NCBI RefSeq assembly: GCF_001305515.1
Contig: NZ_LJYW01000001.1
Location: forward strand, 1,472,320-1,536,319
Direction: 5' to 3'
Length of the DNA stretch: 64,000 nucleotides
DNA from: Prosthecodimorpha hirschii
Lineage (GTDB): Bacteria > Pseudomonadota > Alphaproteobacteria > Rhizobiales > Ancalomicrobiaceae
Below, in pieces: positions 51,083 through 60,029 of this stretch. A model generated the notes under the pieces. That model saw only the letters and a list, made by a program, of their open reading frames with translations. It had not been told where the DNA came from and did not search any database. Each line of letters starts with the position of its first letter. Position 1 is the first letter of the stretch. A program made the translations under genes and the position numbers.

Positions 51083-52633
51083 ATGACCGACCGGGACGCC
51101 CAGCCGCTCCTGTCCTTGTCCAAGATTTCCAAGCGCTATGGCGGCGTGCGGGCTCTCGAGGACGTTGATTTTTCCTGCTCCGCCGGGTCGATCCACGCCA
51201 TCCTGGGCGAGAACGGCGCGGGCAAGTCCACCCTGATCAAGATCATGTCGGGCGTCGTGCAGCCCGATACCGGCAGCATGACGCTGACCGGCACGCCGCG
51301 GCGCTTCCTCAGCCCCGCCGAGGCCAATGCGGCCGGCGTGGTCTGCGTGTTCCAGGAACTGTCGCTGATGCCCGACCTCTCGGTCGCGGACAACATCTCG
51401 ATCGTCGGTCCGCCGACCCGGCTCGGCCTGATCGACGCCAAGGCGCAGCGCCGGCGCGCCGAGGAACTGCTCGCCTCGATCGGTTGCGAGGACGTGAACC
51501 CGCTGCTCAACGTGCGCGACCTGCCGCTGTCGCGCCGCCAGATGGTCGAGATCGCCAAGGCGCTCGGCAAGAAGCCGCAGCTGCTGATCCTCGACGAGGC
51601 CACCTCGGCGCTGACCAATTCCGACGTGGCGACCATCTACGAGGTCTTGAAGCGTCTGCGGCGCGAGGGCCTGTCGATCCTCTACATCTCGCACCGCATG
51701 CACGAGATCGAGGAACTGGCCGACCGCGCCTCCGTGTTCCGCAACGGGCGCCATATCGAAACCTTCCCGATGGGCCGCTACGGCCATGGCGAGATCGTCG
51801 AGCTGATGATCGGCCGCGAGATCAGCGCGCAATATCCGCCCAAGGTGAAGCGCGAGCGGCCCGCGCCGCTGTTCGAGGTCAAGAAGCTGACCTGGGAGAA
51901 CCGGCTGCGCGCCGTCGACCTGTCGATCGGCAAGGGCGAGATCGTCGGCCTCGGCGGGCTGGACGGCCAGGGCCAGAAGGAATTGCTGCTCGCCCTGTTC
52001 GGGGTGCTCAAGGGCGTCACCGGCGAGGTCACGCTCGACGGCAAGCCGGCCCTGCCGGGCTCGCCGGCCGAGGCCAAGGCGCCGTCGCGGCGCATCGCGC
52101 TGATCCCGGAAGACCGCAAGACCGAGGGCCTGATGCTGCCCATGTCGATCGCCGAGAATCTGTGCTCGGCCTCGCTCGACGCGCTCTCGACCGGTCCGTT
52201 CATCGACCGGACCAAGGAAGAGGTCGCCATCACGGATGCGATCAAGCGGCTGCAGATCAAGATCGGCAGCCCGGGCGATGCCGTCGCCACGCTGTCGGGC
52301 GGCAACCAGCAGAAGGTCGTCATCGCCAAGTGGCTGATGACCAACCCGCGCGTCATCCTGCTCAACGATCCGACCCGCGGCATCGACGTGGGCACCAAGC
52401 AGGAGATCTACGCGCTCCTGCGCCAGCTCGCCGACAAGGGCGCGGCGATCCTGTTCTACTCGACCGACTATGACGAGCTGATCGGCTGCTGCGACCGCGT
52501 CGCCGTCATGTATGACGGCGCCATCAAGGTCGAGCTGGAAGGTGACGGGATCACCGAGCAGGCCCTGATCGCCAGCGCCCTCAACATCGATGCGGGCGCC
52601 GCCGCGCGGTCCGGACACGGAGTTCACGGATGA
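51083..52633 (+). CDS. Sugar-type ABC transporter double ATPase (RbsA-like)
   Basis: A 516-residue protein with two ABC domains in tandem. Domain 1 has Walker A GENGAGKSTLIKIMSG near residue 43, a variant signature LPLSRRQMVEIAKAL and Walker B LLILDEATSALT. Domain 2 has a degenerate P-loop (VGLGGLDGQGQKELLLAL) and the signature LSGGNQQKVVIAKWL near 405, as usual in RbsA/MglA proteins, where one site is weak. Its stop overlaps the first permease start (ATGA). Confidence 0.95.
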   Translation: MTDRDAQPLLSLSKISKRYGGVRALEDVDFSCSAGSIHAILGENGAGKSTLIKIMSGVVQPDTGSMTLTGTPRRFLSPAEANAAGVVCVFQELSLMPDLSVADNISIVGPPTRLGLIDAKAQRRRAEELLASIGCEDVNPLLNVRDLPLSRRQMVEIAKALGKKPQLLILDEATSALTNSDVATIYEVLKRLRREGLSILYISHRMHEIEELADRASVFRNGRHIETFPMGRYGHGEIVELMIGREISAQYPPKVKRERPAPLFEVKKLTWENRLRAVDLSIGKGEIVGLGGLDGQGQKELLLALFGVLKGVTGEVTLDGKPALPGSPAEAKAPSRRIALIPEDRKTEGLMLPMSIAENLCSASLDALSTGPFIDRTKEEVAITDAIKRLQIKIGSPGDAVATLSGGNQQKVVIAKWLMTNPRVILLNDPTRGIDVGTKQEIYALLRQLADKGAAILFYSTDYDELIGCCDRVAVMYDGAIKVELEGDGITEQALIASALNIDAGAAARSGHGVHG

Positions 52634-53682
52634 CCGGGTCGACCCCCGACTGGCTGATCCGCCTCAGGCAGAATGCCGGGCTGGCCAGCGCCATCGCTCT
52701 CTTCGCCGCCTTCTACCTCGTCTACAACATGGCCCACCCGAAGGGCTTCTCGCCGCAGGTCTTTGTCCAGAACGCCGACGAGGCCTTCGCGCTGGTGATG
52801 GTCGCCATGGCGCAGACCCTGCCGGTGCTGCTCGGCGGCCTCGACCTGTCGGTCGGCGCGGTGATGACCATGGTCAACTGCCTCGCCAGCCATCTGGTCG
52901 TCGGTTCGCCGCTCCAGATCTTCTTCGGCATGACCGCCTGCATCGCCGCCGGCGCCGCCTTCGGCTTCATGAACGGCTGCATCGTGGTCTATGGCCGCAT
53001 CCAGCCGATCATCACCACGCTCGCCACCGGCGCCATCGCGATCGGCATCGCGCTGTTCCTGCGGCCGAAGCCGGGCGGCAAGGTCGACGAGGACCTGTCC
53101 TGGGCGCTGACCAACGGGCTCGGCGATTTCGCCGAGACCTACCACCTGTTCGACGACGGCAAGGCGGCCTGGTTCCAGCCGATCGCCGGCATCCCGGTGG
53201 CCTTCGTGCTCCTGATCCTGGTGGTGCTGATCATCTGGGTGCCGTTCCGGCGCACCGTGATCGGGCGCACTGTCTACGCGGTCGGCTCGGCGGAGGGCGC
53301 GGCCTTCATGTCCGGCCTGCCGGTCAACCAGGCCAAGCTCGCCGCCTTCACGCTGGCCGGCGTCTTCGCCGCGATCGGCGGCCTGTTCCTGGCGATCCAG
53401 ACCTCTTCGGGCAATGCCGACATTCCGCAGGCCAATTCCTACACGCTGAACTCGATCGCCGCCGTCGTGCTCGGCGGCACCTCGCTGCTCGGCGGGTCGG
53501 GCTCGGCCATCGGCTCGCTGTTCGGTGCGCTGATCCTGCGCGTCATCTCCTTCAATTTCCGCATTTTCGACATCCCCCCGCTGATGCAGTCGCTGGTCGA
53601 GGGCCTGATCCTCCTGGCGGCGGTCAGCCTCGGCGGCCTGCGCGTGCTGCGGATCAAGAACCGGCTGGAGCTGTTCCGATGA
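52630..53682 (+). CDS. Sugar-type ABC transporter permease 1 (RbsC-like)
   Basis: A 350-residue permease with about nine hydrophobic segments. The family region MAQTLPVLLGGLDLSVGAVM and the later YAVGSAEGAAFMSGLPVNQA and IAAVVLGGTSLLGGSGSAIG are typical of BPD_transp_2 proteins. It overlaps the ATPase stop by ATGA and the second permease start by ATGA, so the three are coupled. A loop of about 45 residues (KVDEDLSWALTNGLGDF) between membrane segments is longer than in RbsC. Confidence 0.93.
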   Translation: MTGSTPDWLIRLRQNAGLASAIALFAAFYLVYNMAHPKGFSPQVFVQNADEAFALVMVAMAQTLPVLLGGLDLSVGAVMTMVNCLASHLVVGSPLQIFFGMTACIAAGAAFGFMNGCIVVYGRIQPIITTLATGAIAIGIALFLRPKPGGKVDEDLSWALTNGLGDFAETYHLFDDGKAAWFQPIAGIPVAFVLLILVVLIIWVPFRRTVIGRTVYAVGSAEGAAFMSGLPVNQAKLAAFTLAGVFAAIGGLFLAIQTSSGNADIPQANSYTLNSIAAVVLGGTSLLGGSGSAIGSLFGALILRVISFNFRIFDIPPLMQSLVEGLILLAAVSLGGLRVLRIKNRLELFR

Positions 53683-54653
53683 CCGCCGCCACCCTGAAGC
53701 CCCGGCGCTTCGCGCTGGCCGCCGACGACAAGCCGATCGTCATCGCCTCGGCCTTCATCGTCGTGCTCCTGATGATCGGCACCGGCTACACGCTGGCGAC
53801 GCAGGGCACGATGACGCTCCTGTCGCCGAACTATCTCCTGCAGCAGCTGCAGATCGGCGCCTTTCTGGGCGTGGTCGCGGCCGGCATGATGCTGGTCATC
53901 CTGATCGGCCATATCGACCTCTCTGTCGCCTGGACGCTGGCCGCCGCCGCCATGATGGCGACGACCGTCGGCGGCGCCTGGGCGATCCCGACCGGCCTCG
54001 CCGTCGGCCTGACGGTCGGCGTGATCAACGGCCTCGGCGTCGCCTATCTGCGCGTGCCGTCGATGATCTTCACTCTCGGCGTCAACGCCGTGATGCGCGG
54101 CCTGATGGTCGCCCATACCGGCGGCTTCGCGCCGCAGACGGCGGCCACCGACCTGATGCGGTTCCTCGCCGCCGAGCGCATCGCCGGCATCCCGATGGCG
54201 ATCTTCGTCTGGCTCGGCGTCTCGGTGGTGATCGCGATCGTGCTGAAGCGCACGGTGTTCGGCCGCACCATCTACGCCATCGGCAACCGCGAGGCGGCCG
54301 CCTATCTGGCCGGCATGCACACCCGCGGGGTGATCATCACCGCCTTTGCGGCCTGCGGCATGCTCGCCGGGCTGGCCGGGGTGCTGCTCGCCGGCTACTC
54401 GACCAAGGCTTACCAGGGCATGGGCGACGCCTATGTGCTGCCGGCGATCGCCGCGGTGGTGATCGGCGGCACCAACATCCTCGGCGGCCGCGGGAAATAT
54501 CTCGGCACCGTGGTGGGCGTGATCCTGATCGTGCTCCTGAACAGCGTGCTGTCGATCATGCAGATGCCCGAGGCCGGCCGGCAGATCATCTATGGCGTGG
54601 TGATCATCTCCATGCTGCTCGTCTACGGCCGCAACCAGCGCGTCACCAGCTAG
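53679..54653 (+). CDS. Sugar-type ABC transporter permease 2 (RbsC-like)
   Basis: A 324-residue permease, also BPD_transp_2 type: GMMLVILIGHIDLSVAWTLA, YAIGNREAAAYLAGMHTRGV and IAAVVIGGTNILGGRGKYLG. Start ATG 53679 overlaps the stop of permease 1. Two different permeases suggest a heterodimeric channel, as in autoinducer-2, rhamnose and some nucleoside transporters, rather than the ribose type with one. Confidence 0.93.
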   Translation: MTAATLKPRRFALAADDKPIVIASAFIVVLLMIGTGYTLATQGTMTLLSPNYLLQQLQIGAFLGVVAAGMMLVILIGHIDLSVAWTLAAAAMMATTVGGAWAIPTGLAVGLTVGVINGLGVAYLRVPSMIFTLGVNAVMRGLMVAHTGGFAPQTAATDLMRFLAAERIAGIPMAIFVWLGVSVVIAIVLKRTVFGRTIYAIGNREAAAYLAGMHTRGVIITAFAACGMLAGLAGVLLAGYSTKAYQGMGDAYVLPAIAAVVIGGTNILGGRGKYLGTVVGVILIVLLNSVLSIMQMPEAGRQIIYGVVIISMLLVYGRNQRVTS

Positions 54654-54736
54654 CCCCTCTCCGGCCGCGCCCGACCTCCGGCGCGGCTCCCCTCCCCTGT
54701 CGGCCGCAAGGCCCGCCGAGACGTCCGGACAGCACC

Positions 54737-56803
54737 ATGGGCCTGCGCTTCGCCGTCGATACCGGCGGCACCTTCACCGACCTGATGGTGGCGAGCGAGG
54801 ACGGACGCCTCGCCATGTTCAAGGCCTCGACCACGCCGGCCGACCCGGTCGCCGGCCTGATCGACAGCCTCGCCCTGGCGGCGGCGGCGGCCGGCGAGCC
54901 GCTCGCCAGCTATCTGGCGCGCGGCGACGTGCTGGTCCACGGCACCACCCACGCCATCAACGCCATCGTCACCGGCAACACGGCGCGCACCGCCTTCCTG
55001 ACCACCGAGGGCCATCCCGACACGCTGGTCTTCCGCGAGGGCGGCCGCATCGAGCCGTTCAACTTTACCGTCCCCTATCCGGAACCCTATGTGCCGCGCG
55101 CGCTGACCTTCGAGGTGCCCGAGCGGATCATGGCCGACGGCCGCGTCCGCACGCCGCTCGACGAGGCCGCCGTCGTCGCCATCCTGGAGCGGGTGCGGGC
55201 GGCCGGCGCCGAGGCGATCGCGGTCTGCCTGCTCTGGTCGGTGGTCAATCCGGCCCACGAGACGGCGGTCGGCGCCCTGATCGAGCGGCACCTGCCCGGC
55301 ATCCCCTATACGCTGTCGCACCGCATCAACCCGTCGATCCGCGAGTATCGCCGGGCCTCCTCGACGGCCATCGACGCCTCGCTGAAGCCGGTCATGGGCG
55401 CCTATATGCGCGGGCTGGAAAGCCGGCTGCGCGAGGCCGGCTTCAAAGGCCGCGTGCTGGTCGTCACCTCGCAGGGCGGCGTGATGGATGCGGCGAGCGT
55501 CGCCGAGGCGCCGGTGCACCTGATCAATTCCGGGCCCAGCATGGCGCCGGTCGCCGCCAAGGCCTATGCGGGCGGGACGGCCGAGGAGACGCTGATCGTC
55601 GGCGACAGCGGCGGCACCACCTTCGACGTGTCGCTGGTGCGCCGCGGCCGCATTCCGCGCAGCCGGGAGATCTGGCTCGGCCAGCCGTTCCGCAGCGCCA
55701 TGACCGGCATGCCCTCGGTCGACGTGAAGAGCATCGGCGCCGGCGGCGGCTCGATCGCCTGGGTCGATGCCGGCGGCCTGCTGCATGTCGGCCCGATCAG
55801 CGCCGGCGCCCGACCCGGCCCGGCCTGCTACGGCCGCGGCGGCACGCGCCCGACGCTGACCGACGCGGCCGTGACGCTCGGCTTCATCGATGCCGGCTTC
55901 TTCCTCGGCGGCAAGATGACGCTCGACGAACCGGCCGCCGTCGAGGCGATCCGGCGCGACGTGGCCGATCCGCTCGGGCTCTCGGTCGATGCGGCCGCCG
56001 AGGCGATCGTGGCCTTGGCGACCGAGCACATGGTCCAGGCGATCATGGACATCACCGTCAACCAGGGCATCGACCCGGCCGAGGCGACCTTCGTCGCCGG
56101 CGGCGGCGCGGCCGGCCTGAACTGCGTCGCCATCGCCCGCCGGCTCGGCTGCCGGCGCGTGGTGGTGACCGAGGCCGGCGCGGCGCTGTCGGCCTCCGGC
56201 GCGCTGATCTCGGACCTGACCGCCCACCATCAGGCGATGTTCCACACGCTCAGTGGACGCTTCGACCGCGACGGCGTCAACCGCACGCTGGCCGACCTCG
56301 AGGCCGCCTGCGACGCCTTCGCGGCCGGTCCCGGCGCGGGCGCCAGCGCGGTCGAGATCCACTGGTCGTCCGAGGCCCGCTATGCCGACCAGGCGTGGGA
56401 GATCGAGGTGCCGCTCGCCCGGGCGCGCTTCGAGACCGAGGCCGATCTCGCCGCCCTCATCGACGACTTCCATCGCATGCATCAGGACATCTTCGCGGTC
56501 AGCGATCCGGGTGCCGAGATCGAGGCGGTCGGCTGGAACGCCGAAGTGCGCTGCCGGATCGGAACCGGCCAGCCCGGCCGGCTCGCCGCGACCGACCGCC
56601 CGGCCCGCCTGCCCGCGCGCGCGGTCCGCTTCCTCGGCACCGAGGCCCGCGCCGAGGTCGAGGTCTGGCGGCTGGAATCGATCCGTGAGGGCGTCGTCAT
56701 CGCCGGCCCGGCGATCATCGAATCCGACTTCACCTCGATCGTGCTGGATCCCGGCGCCCGCGCCCATCGCGACGGGTCCGGCAATCTCGTCATCGCGCTT
56801 TGA
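54737..56803 (+). CDS. hyuA: Hydantoinase/oxoprolinase family protein, A subunit
   Basis: A 688-residue ATP-dependent amidohydrolase subunit of the HyuA/5-oxoprolinase family, which opens five-membered cyclic imides or lactams. Motifs: FAVDTGGTFTDLMVA (first phosphate site, residues 4-18), VHGTTHAINAIVTGN, SHRINPSIREYRRASSTAID, VVTSQGGVMDA, LIVGDSGGTTFDVSLVRRG (second phosphate site near 295) and KSIGAGGGSIAWVDAGG. It starts 83 bp after permease 2 and is partnered by HyuB at 57360; a small secreted protein gene lies between them. N-methylhydantoin, hydantoin, 5-oxoproline and acetone/acetophenone carboxylation are all served by this family. Confidence 0.93.
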   Translation: MGLRFAVDTGGTFTDLMVASEDGRLAMFKASTTPADPVAGLIDSLALAAAAAGEPLASYLARGDVLVHGTTHAINAIVTGNTARTAFLTTEGHPDTLVFREGGRIEPFNFTVPYPEPYVPRALTFEVPERIMADGRVRTPLDEAAVVAILERVRAAGAEAIAVCLLWSVVNPAHETAVGALIERHLPGIPYTLSHRINPSIREYRRASSTAIDASLKPVMGAYMRGLESRLREAGFKGRVLVVTSQGGVMDAASVAEAPVHLINSGPSMAPVAAKAYAGGTAEETLIVGDSGGTTFDVSLVRRGRIPRSREIWLGQPFRSAMTGMPSVDVKSIGAGGGSIAWVDAGGLLHVGPISAGARPGPACYGRGGTRPTLTDAAVTLGFIDAGFFLGGKMTLDEPAAVEAIRRDVADPLGLSVDAAAEAIVALATEHMVQAIMDITVNQGIDPAEATFVAGGGAAGLNCVAIARRLGCRRVVVTEAGAALSASGALISDLTAHHQAMFHTLSGRFDRDGVNRTLADLEAACDAFAAGPGAGASAVEIHWSSEARYADQAWEIEVPLARARFETEADLAALIDDFHRMHQDIFAVSDPGAEIEAVGWNAEVRCRIGTGQPGRLAATDRPARLPARAVRFLGTEARAEVEVWRLESIREGVVIAGPAIIESDFTSIVLDPGARAHRDGSGNLVIAL

Positions 56804-56904
56804 GGCCCGGGCGGGTGGGTCCGGGTCTCGGCATCGATGGACATTCGCGGCGCGGCGCGTTCAGATGGCGCGCAGTCCGCACTCATTTGTATAGGAAATA
56901 GAAT

Positions 56905-57261
56905 ATGTTGCTTCGATCTCTCGCGACGGCCGCGGCCGTCATCCTGGGCACGCACGGCCTCGTCGGGACCGCCTCTGCGATGGGCAACGATCCGGATCAG
57001 AACGTGATCCGCGTGACCAGCGCCACCTACGGCGCCTCCTGCCGGGTCGCCCCCGGCAACGCCACCTACGATGTCGCGGCCCGCTGCAATGGCCTGCCCT
57101 TCTGCAACTACAAGGTCTCCTACAAGGTGCTCGGCGACCCCGCCTATGGCTGCAAGAAGGACTTCCAGGTCAGGTACCAGTGCGGCCGGCGCGGCCCCTT
57201 CCAGGCCAGCGCGCCGGGCGAGGCCGGTTACGGCACGCCGGTCGCCCTGATCTGCAAGTGA
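56905..57261 (+). CDS. Small secreted Cys-rich protein resembling SUEL-type lectin domains
   Basis: A 118-residue protein with a signal peptide (VILGTHGLVGTASAMG) and a mature domain of about 95 residues holding six Cys: SATYGASCRV, VAARCNGLPFCNYKV, GDPAYGCKKDFQVRYQCG and a terminal ALICK. The spacing SATYG-C-xx-C-x-G-xx-x-C-x-GDP-xx-GC-K-x-x-V-x-Y-C resembles the galactose-binding SUEL lectin domain. It lies between hyuA (101 bp) and hyuB (98 bp) in the same direction, an odd place for a secreted protein. The start follows AGGAAATAGAAT. Fold call by pattern only. Confidence 0.65.
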   Translation: MLLRSLATAAAVILGTHGLVGTASAMGNDPDQNVIRVTSATYGASCRVAPGNATYDVAARCNGLPFCNYKVSYKVLGDPAYGCKKDFQVRYQCGRRGPFQASAPGEAGYGTPVALICK

Positions 57262-57359
57262 AGCGACGCGGCGCGGTTTCAGCGGTCGCGCCGCGCTGGC
57301 CCCAAACCGAGCGGCCCCGGCCGCGCGCCCATGACCCGAGACGCCAGGGAGGTTCCGCC

Positions 57360-59138
57360 GTGACGGATGCAGCATTGAGGTCCGGTGCGCCGCTCGACGG
57401 CTCCAAGCTCGCCGTGCTGACCGCTCGCTTCGAGGGCATCGCGCGCAAGATGGCCAACACGCTGCACCGGACCGGCCGGTCCGGCATCCTGACCATCGCA
57501 CGCGATTTCTCCTGCGTAGTGCTGACCGCGCAGCACGAACTGCTCGCCACCGCCGAGAGCCTGCCCAACCACGTCCTGCGCGGGCCGGAGATCATGACCC
57601 GCGCGATGACCGACAACCACCCGGTTCTGAAGCGCGGCGACGCCTTCCTGCACAATTCGCCCTATCACGGCTGCACCCATCCGGCGGATCATTCGATCCT
57701 GGTGCCGGTAATCGACGATAACGGCCGGCACCGCTTCACCGTGCTGGCCAAGGCGCACCAGGCCGATTGCGGCAATTCGCTGCCGACCACCTATATGGGC
57801 GCCGCCACGGACGTCTATGCGGAGGGGGCGCTGATCTTCCCGGCCGTCAAGGTGCAGACCGACTACCAGCATGTCATGGACGTGATCCGGATGTGCCGGA
57901 TGCGCATCCGCGTGCCCGAACAATGGTGGGGCGACTATCTGGCGACGCTCGGCGCGGCGCGCGTCGGCGAACGCGAGATCATGGCGCTCGGCCGCGAGAT
58001 CGGCTGGGACCGGCTCGACGCCTATGCGCGGCAATGGTTCGACTATTCGGAAAGCCGCATGGTCGACGTGATCCGCGCCCTGCCGGCCGGCCGCGTCACG
58101 CGCAGCTCCACGCACGACGCTTTCCCGGGCACGCCCGCGGAGGGCGTGACCATCACGGCGACCGTCGAGGTCAAGCCGGAGGAGGCGCTGATCGAGGTCG
58201 ACATGCGCGACAATCCGGACTGCCTGCCGAACGGGCTCAACCTGTCGGAGGCCTGCGCGCTGTCGACGCCGATGATCGGCATCTTCAATTCGATCGACCA
58301 TACCGTGCCGAAGAACGAGGGCAGCTTCCGGCGCATCCGCATCCACCTGCGCGACGGCTGCGTGGTCGGCCGCCCGCGCCACCCGACCTCCTGTTCGGTC
58401 GCCACCACCAACATCGCCGACCGGGTCGCCAATGCGGTCCAGGCGGCGATCGCCGATCTCGCCGACGGGCTCGGCCAGGCGGAGACCGGCGCACTGATTC
58501 CGCCCTCCTGCGGCGTCGTCTCGGGCGTCCATGACGGCAAGCCCTTCGTCAACGAGGTCTATCTCGGCTGCACCGGCGGCGCCGGCACGCCTTGGACGGA
58601 CGGCTGGCTGACCATCCTGCATGTCGGCAATGCCGGCATGTGCTACCAGGATTCCATCGAGGTCGACGAGTTGCGCCACCCGCTCTTCGTGCGCACGCGC
58701 CGGCTGATCCCGGATTCGGAGGGCGCCGGCCGGTTCCGCGGCGCGCTCGGCGCCTATTCGGAATTCTCGCCGGTCGGCTGCGCCATGACGGTCGCCTATG
58801 TCAGCGACGGCAACCTCAATGCCGCCACCGGCGCGCGCGGCGGCCATGCCGGGGCGCCCTCGGCGCAGTACCGCCGCCGCGCCGACGGCACGCTCGAACC
58901 GGTACCGGCCTGCGCCGAGGTGGTGATCGGTCCCGACGAGGCCATGGTGTCAATCAGCGGCGGCGGCGGCGGCTATGGCCGGCCCGAGGAGCGGGAGCCC
59001 GAGCGCGTCGCCCATGACGTGCGCGAAGGCTGGATCGCCGCGGGCCGCGCGGAAGCCGTCTATCGGGTCGCGCTGACCGCCGAGGGCCGGGTCGATCCGG
59101 CCGCGACCGCGCGCCTGCGCGCGGCCACCGCCGCCTGA
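57360..59138 (+). CDS. hyuB: Hydantoinase/oxoprolinase family protein, B subunit
   Basis: A 592-residue HyuB/oxoprolinase B protein: MANTLHRTGRSGILTIARDF, FLHNSPYHGCTHPADHSILV, QADCGNSLPTTYMGAATDVY, EVDMRDNPDCLPNGLNLSEA, and the Gly-rich NAATGARGGHAGAPSAQYRR near the C-terminus, with SGGGGGYGRPEEREPERVAH. The GTG at 57360 is chosen because GGGAGG lies seven bases upstream. It is the catalytic partner of HyuA; both act in the cytoplasm, so the ribose-type transporter upstream may bring in their substrate. Confidence 0.93.
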   Translation: MTDAALRSGAPLDGSKLAVLTARFEGIARKMANTLHRTGRSGILTIARDFSCVVLTAQHELLATAESLPNHVLRGPEIMTRAMTDNHPVLKRGDAFLHNSPYHGCTHPADHSILVPVIDDNGRHRFTVLAKAHQADCGNSLPTTYMGAATDVYAEGALIFPAVKVQTDYQHVMDVIRMCRMRIRVPEQWWGDYLATLGAARVGEREIMALGREIGWDRLDAYARQWFDYSESRMVDVIRALPAGRVTRSSTHDAFPGTPAEGVTITATVEVKPEEALIEVDMRDNPDCLPNGLNLSEACALSTPMIGIFNSIDHTVPKNEGSFRRIRIHLRDGCVVGRPRHPTSCSVATTNIADRVANAVQAAIADLADGLGQAETGALIPPSCGVVSGVHDGKPFVNEVYLGCTGGAGTPWTDGWLTILHVGNAGMCYQDSIEVDELRHPLFVRTRRLIPDSEGAGRFRGALGAYSEFSPVGCAMTVAYVSDGNLNAATGARGGHAGAPSAQYRRRADGTLEPVPACAEVVIGPDEAMVSISGGGGGYGRPEEREPERVAHDVREGWIAAGRAEAVYRVALTAEGRVDPAATARLRAATAA

Positions 59139-59180
59139 CCGGCCGCCGGCTCGACCGCCCGACCCCGGCGCGCCGCGGGA

Positions 59181-59834
59181 TCAGCCGGCGAGCTTGCCGT
59201 CCACCCAGGCCGCGACCAGGGCCGGATAGCGCGCGAATTCGGCATCGAGCCACGGCTCGATCCGCAAGGCCGCCGCCGCCCGGGCGAGACGCGGTCCGGG
59301 CGCGGCCGACAGCCCGAGCGGCGCCGCGAGGGCATCGAGCCAGATGAGCGTCGCGGCATAGCCGCAATCGGCCACGCTCGGCGTCGGACCGGTCACGAAG
59401 GGCCCGTCGGGCGACACGGCGGCGTCGATCAGCGCGAAGGCCTCGGCCATCAGCCGATCGGCCTCGGCGACGACCGTCGCGTCGCGGGTCGCGGGCGCGA
59501 CATGGGGGAACAGCCGGCGCAGCGCAGGTTCGAGCCGCAGGTCGTGCCAGCGCGACAGCATCACGGCGCGCGCCGCCCGACGCGGGTCGGCCGGTGTGAT
59601 CCGGTGGCCCAGACCGAGCGCTTCGACATGGCCGAGGATGGCGTCGGATTCGGCCAGCCAGAAGTCGCCGTCGACCAGGGCCGGGATGGTGCCGGCCGGA
59701 TTGATGGCGCGATATTCGGCCGACCGGTAGCTGCCGCCGGGCGGTTCGACGAGTTCGAGGCCGACGCCCATTAGCGCCAGCCCGAGCCGGACCTTGAAGC
59801 TGTAGAGCGAAACCGGGAGATGATAGAGCCGCAT
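59181..59834 (-). CDS. Glutathione S-transferase family protein
   Basis: A 217-residue GST. The N-terminal thioredoxin-like domain starts MRLYHLPVSLYSFKVRLGLA and has INPAGTIPALVDGDFWLAES (cis-Pro and glutathione-binding Glu-Ser); the helical C-terminal domain includes GPTPSVADCGYAATLIWLDA. ATG 59834 is preferred (AAGAGGAT upstream). It is transcribed away from the creatininase gene and toward hyuB, and is probably separate from both. Role may be maleylpyruvate-type isomerisation or detoxification; nothing in the sequence decides. Confidence 0.9.
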   Translation of the reverse strand: MRLYHLPVSLYSFKVRLGLALMGVGLELVEPPGGSYRSAEYRAINPAGTIPALVDGDFWLAESDAILGHVEALGLGHRITPADPRRAARAVMLSRWHDLRLEPALRRLFPHVAPATRDATVVAEADRLMAEAFALIDAAVSPDGPFVTGPTPSVADCGYAATLIWLDALAAPLGLSAAPGPRLARAAAALRIEPWLDAEFARYPALVAAWVDGKLAG

Positions 59835-60029
59835 CGACGATCCTCTTCTGGCCGACCGGCACTCTGCCACCGACCGCCGCGCGCGGCTTGAACGAAATCG
59901 GCGGCCCGGTCGAGAGCATGCCCGGCATGCGTCGACCCGGGCCGGCTTGGCAGTCCGGGCTTTTCATGGAACATGTTGGTTTCACGAGCGGATCGGCTGC
60001 ACGGTCCGCCCCGGCCGGAAGGATCCGCG

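Noticed and set aside
49784-52627. Very long open minus-strand frame (947 codons) antisense to the ribose-type transporter
   Set aside because: It is the antisense shadow of high-GC coding genes; the plus strand has clear ABC motifs and coupled starts.
54650-56767. Long open minus-strand frame (705 codons) antisense to hyuA
   Set aside because: Its Arg/Asp/Gly-rich translation has no domain, and the plus-strand HyuA motifs are unmistakable.
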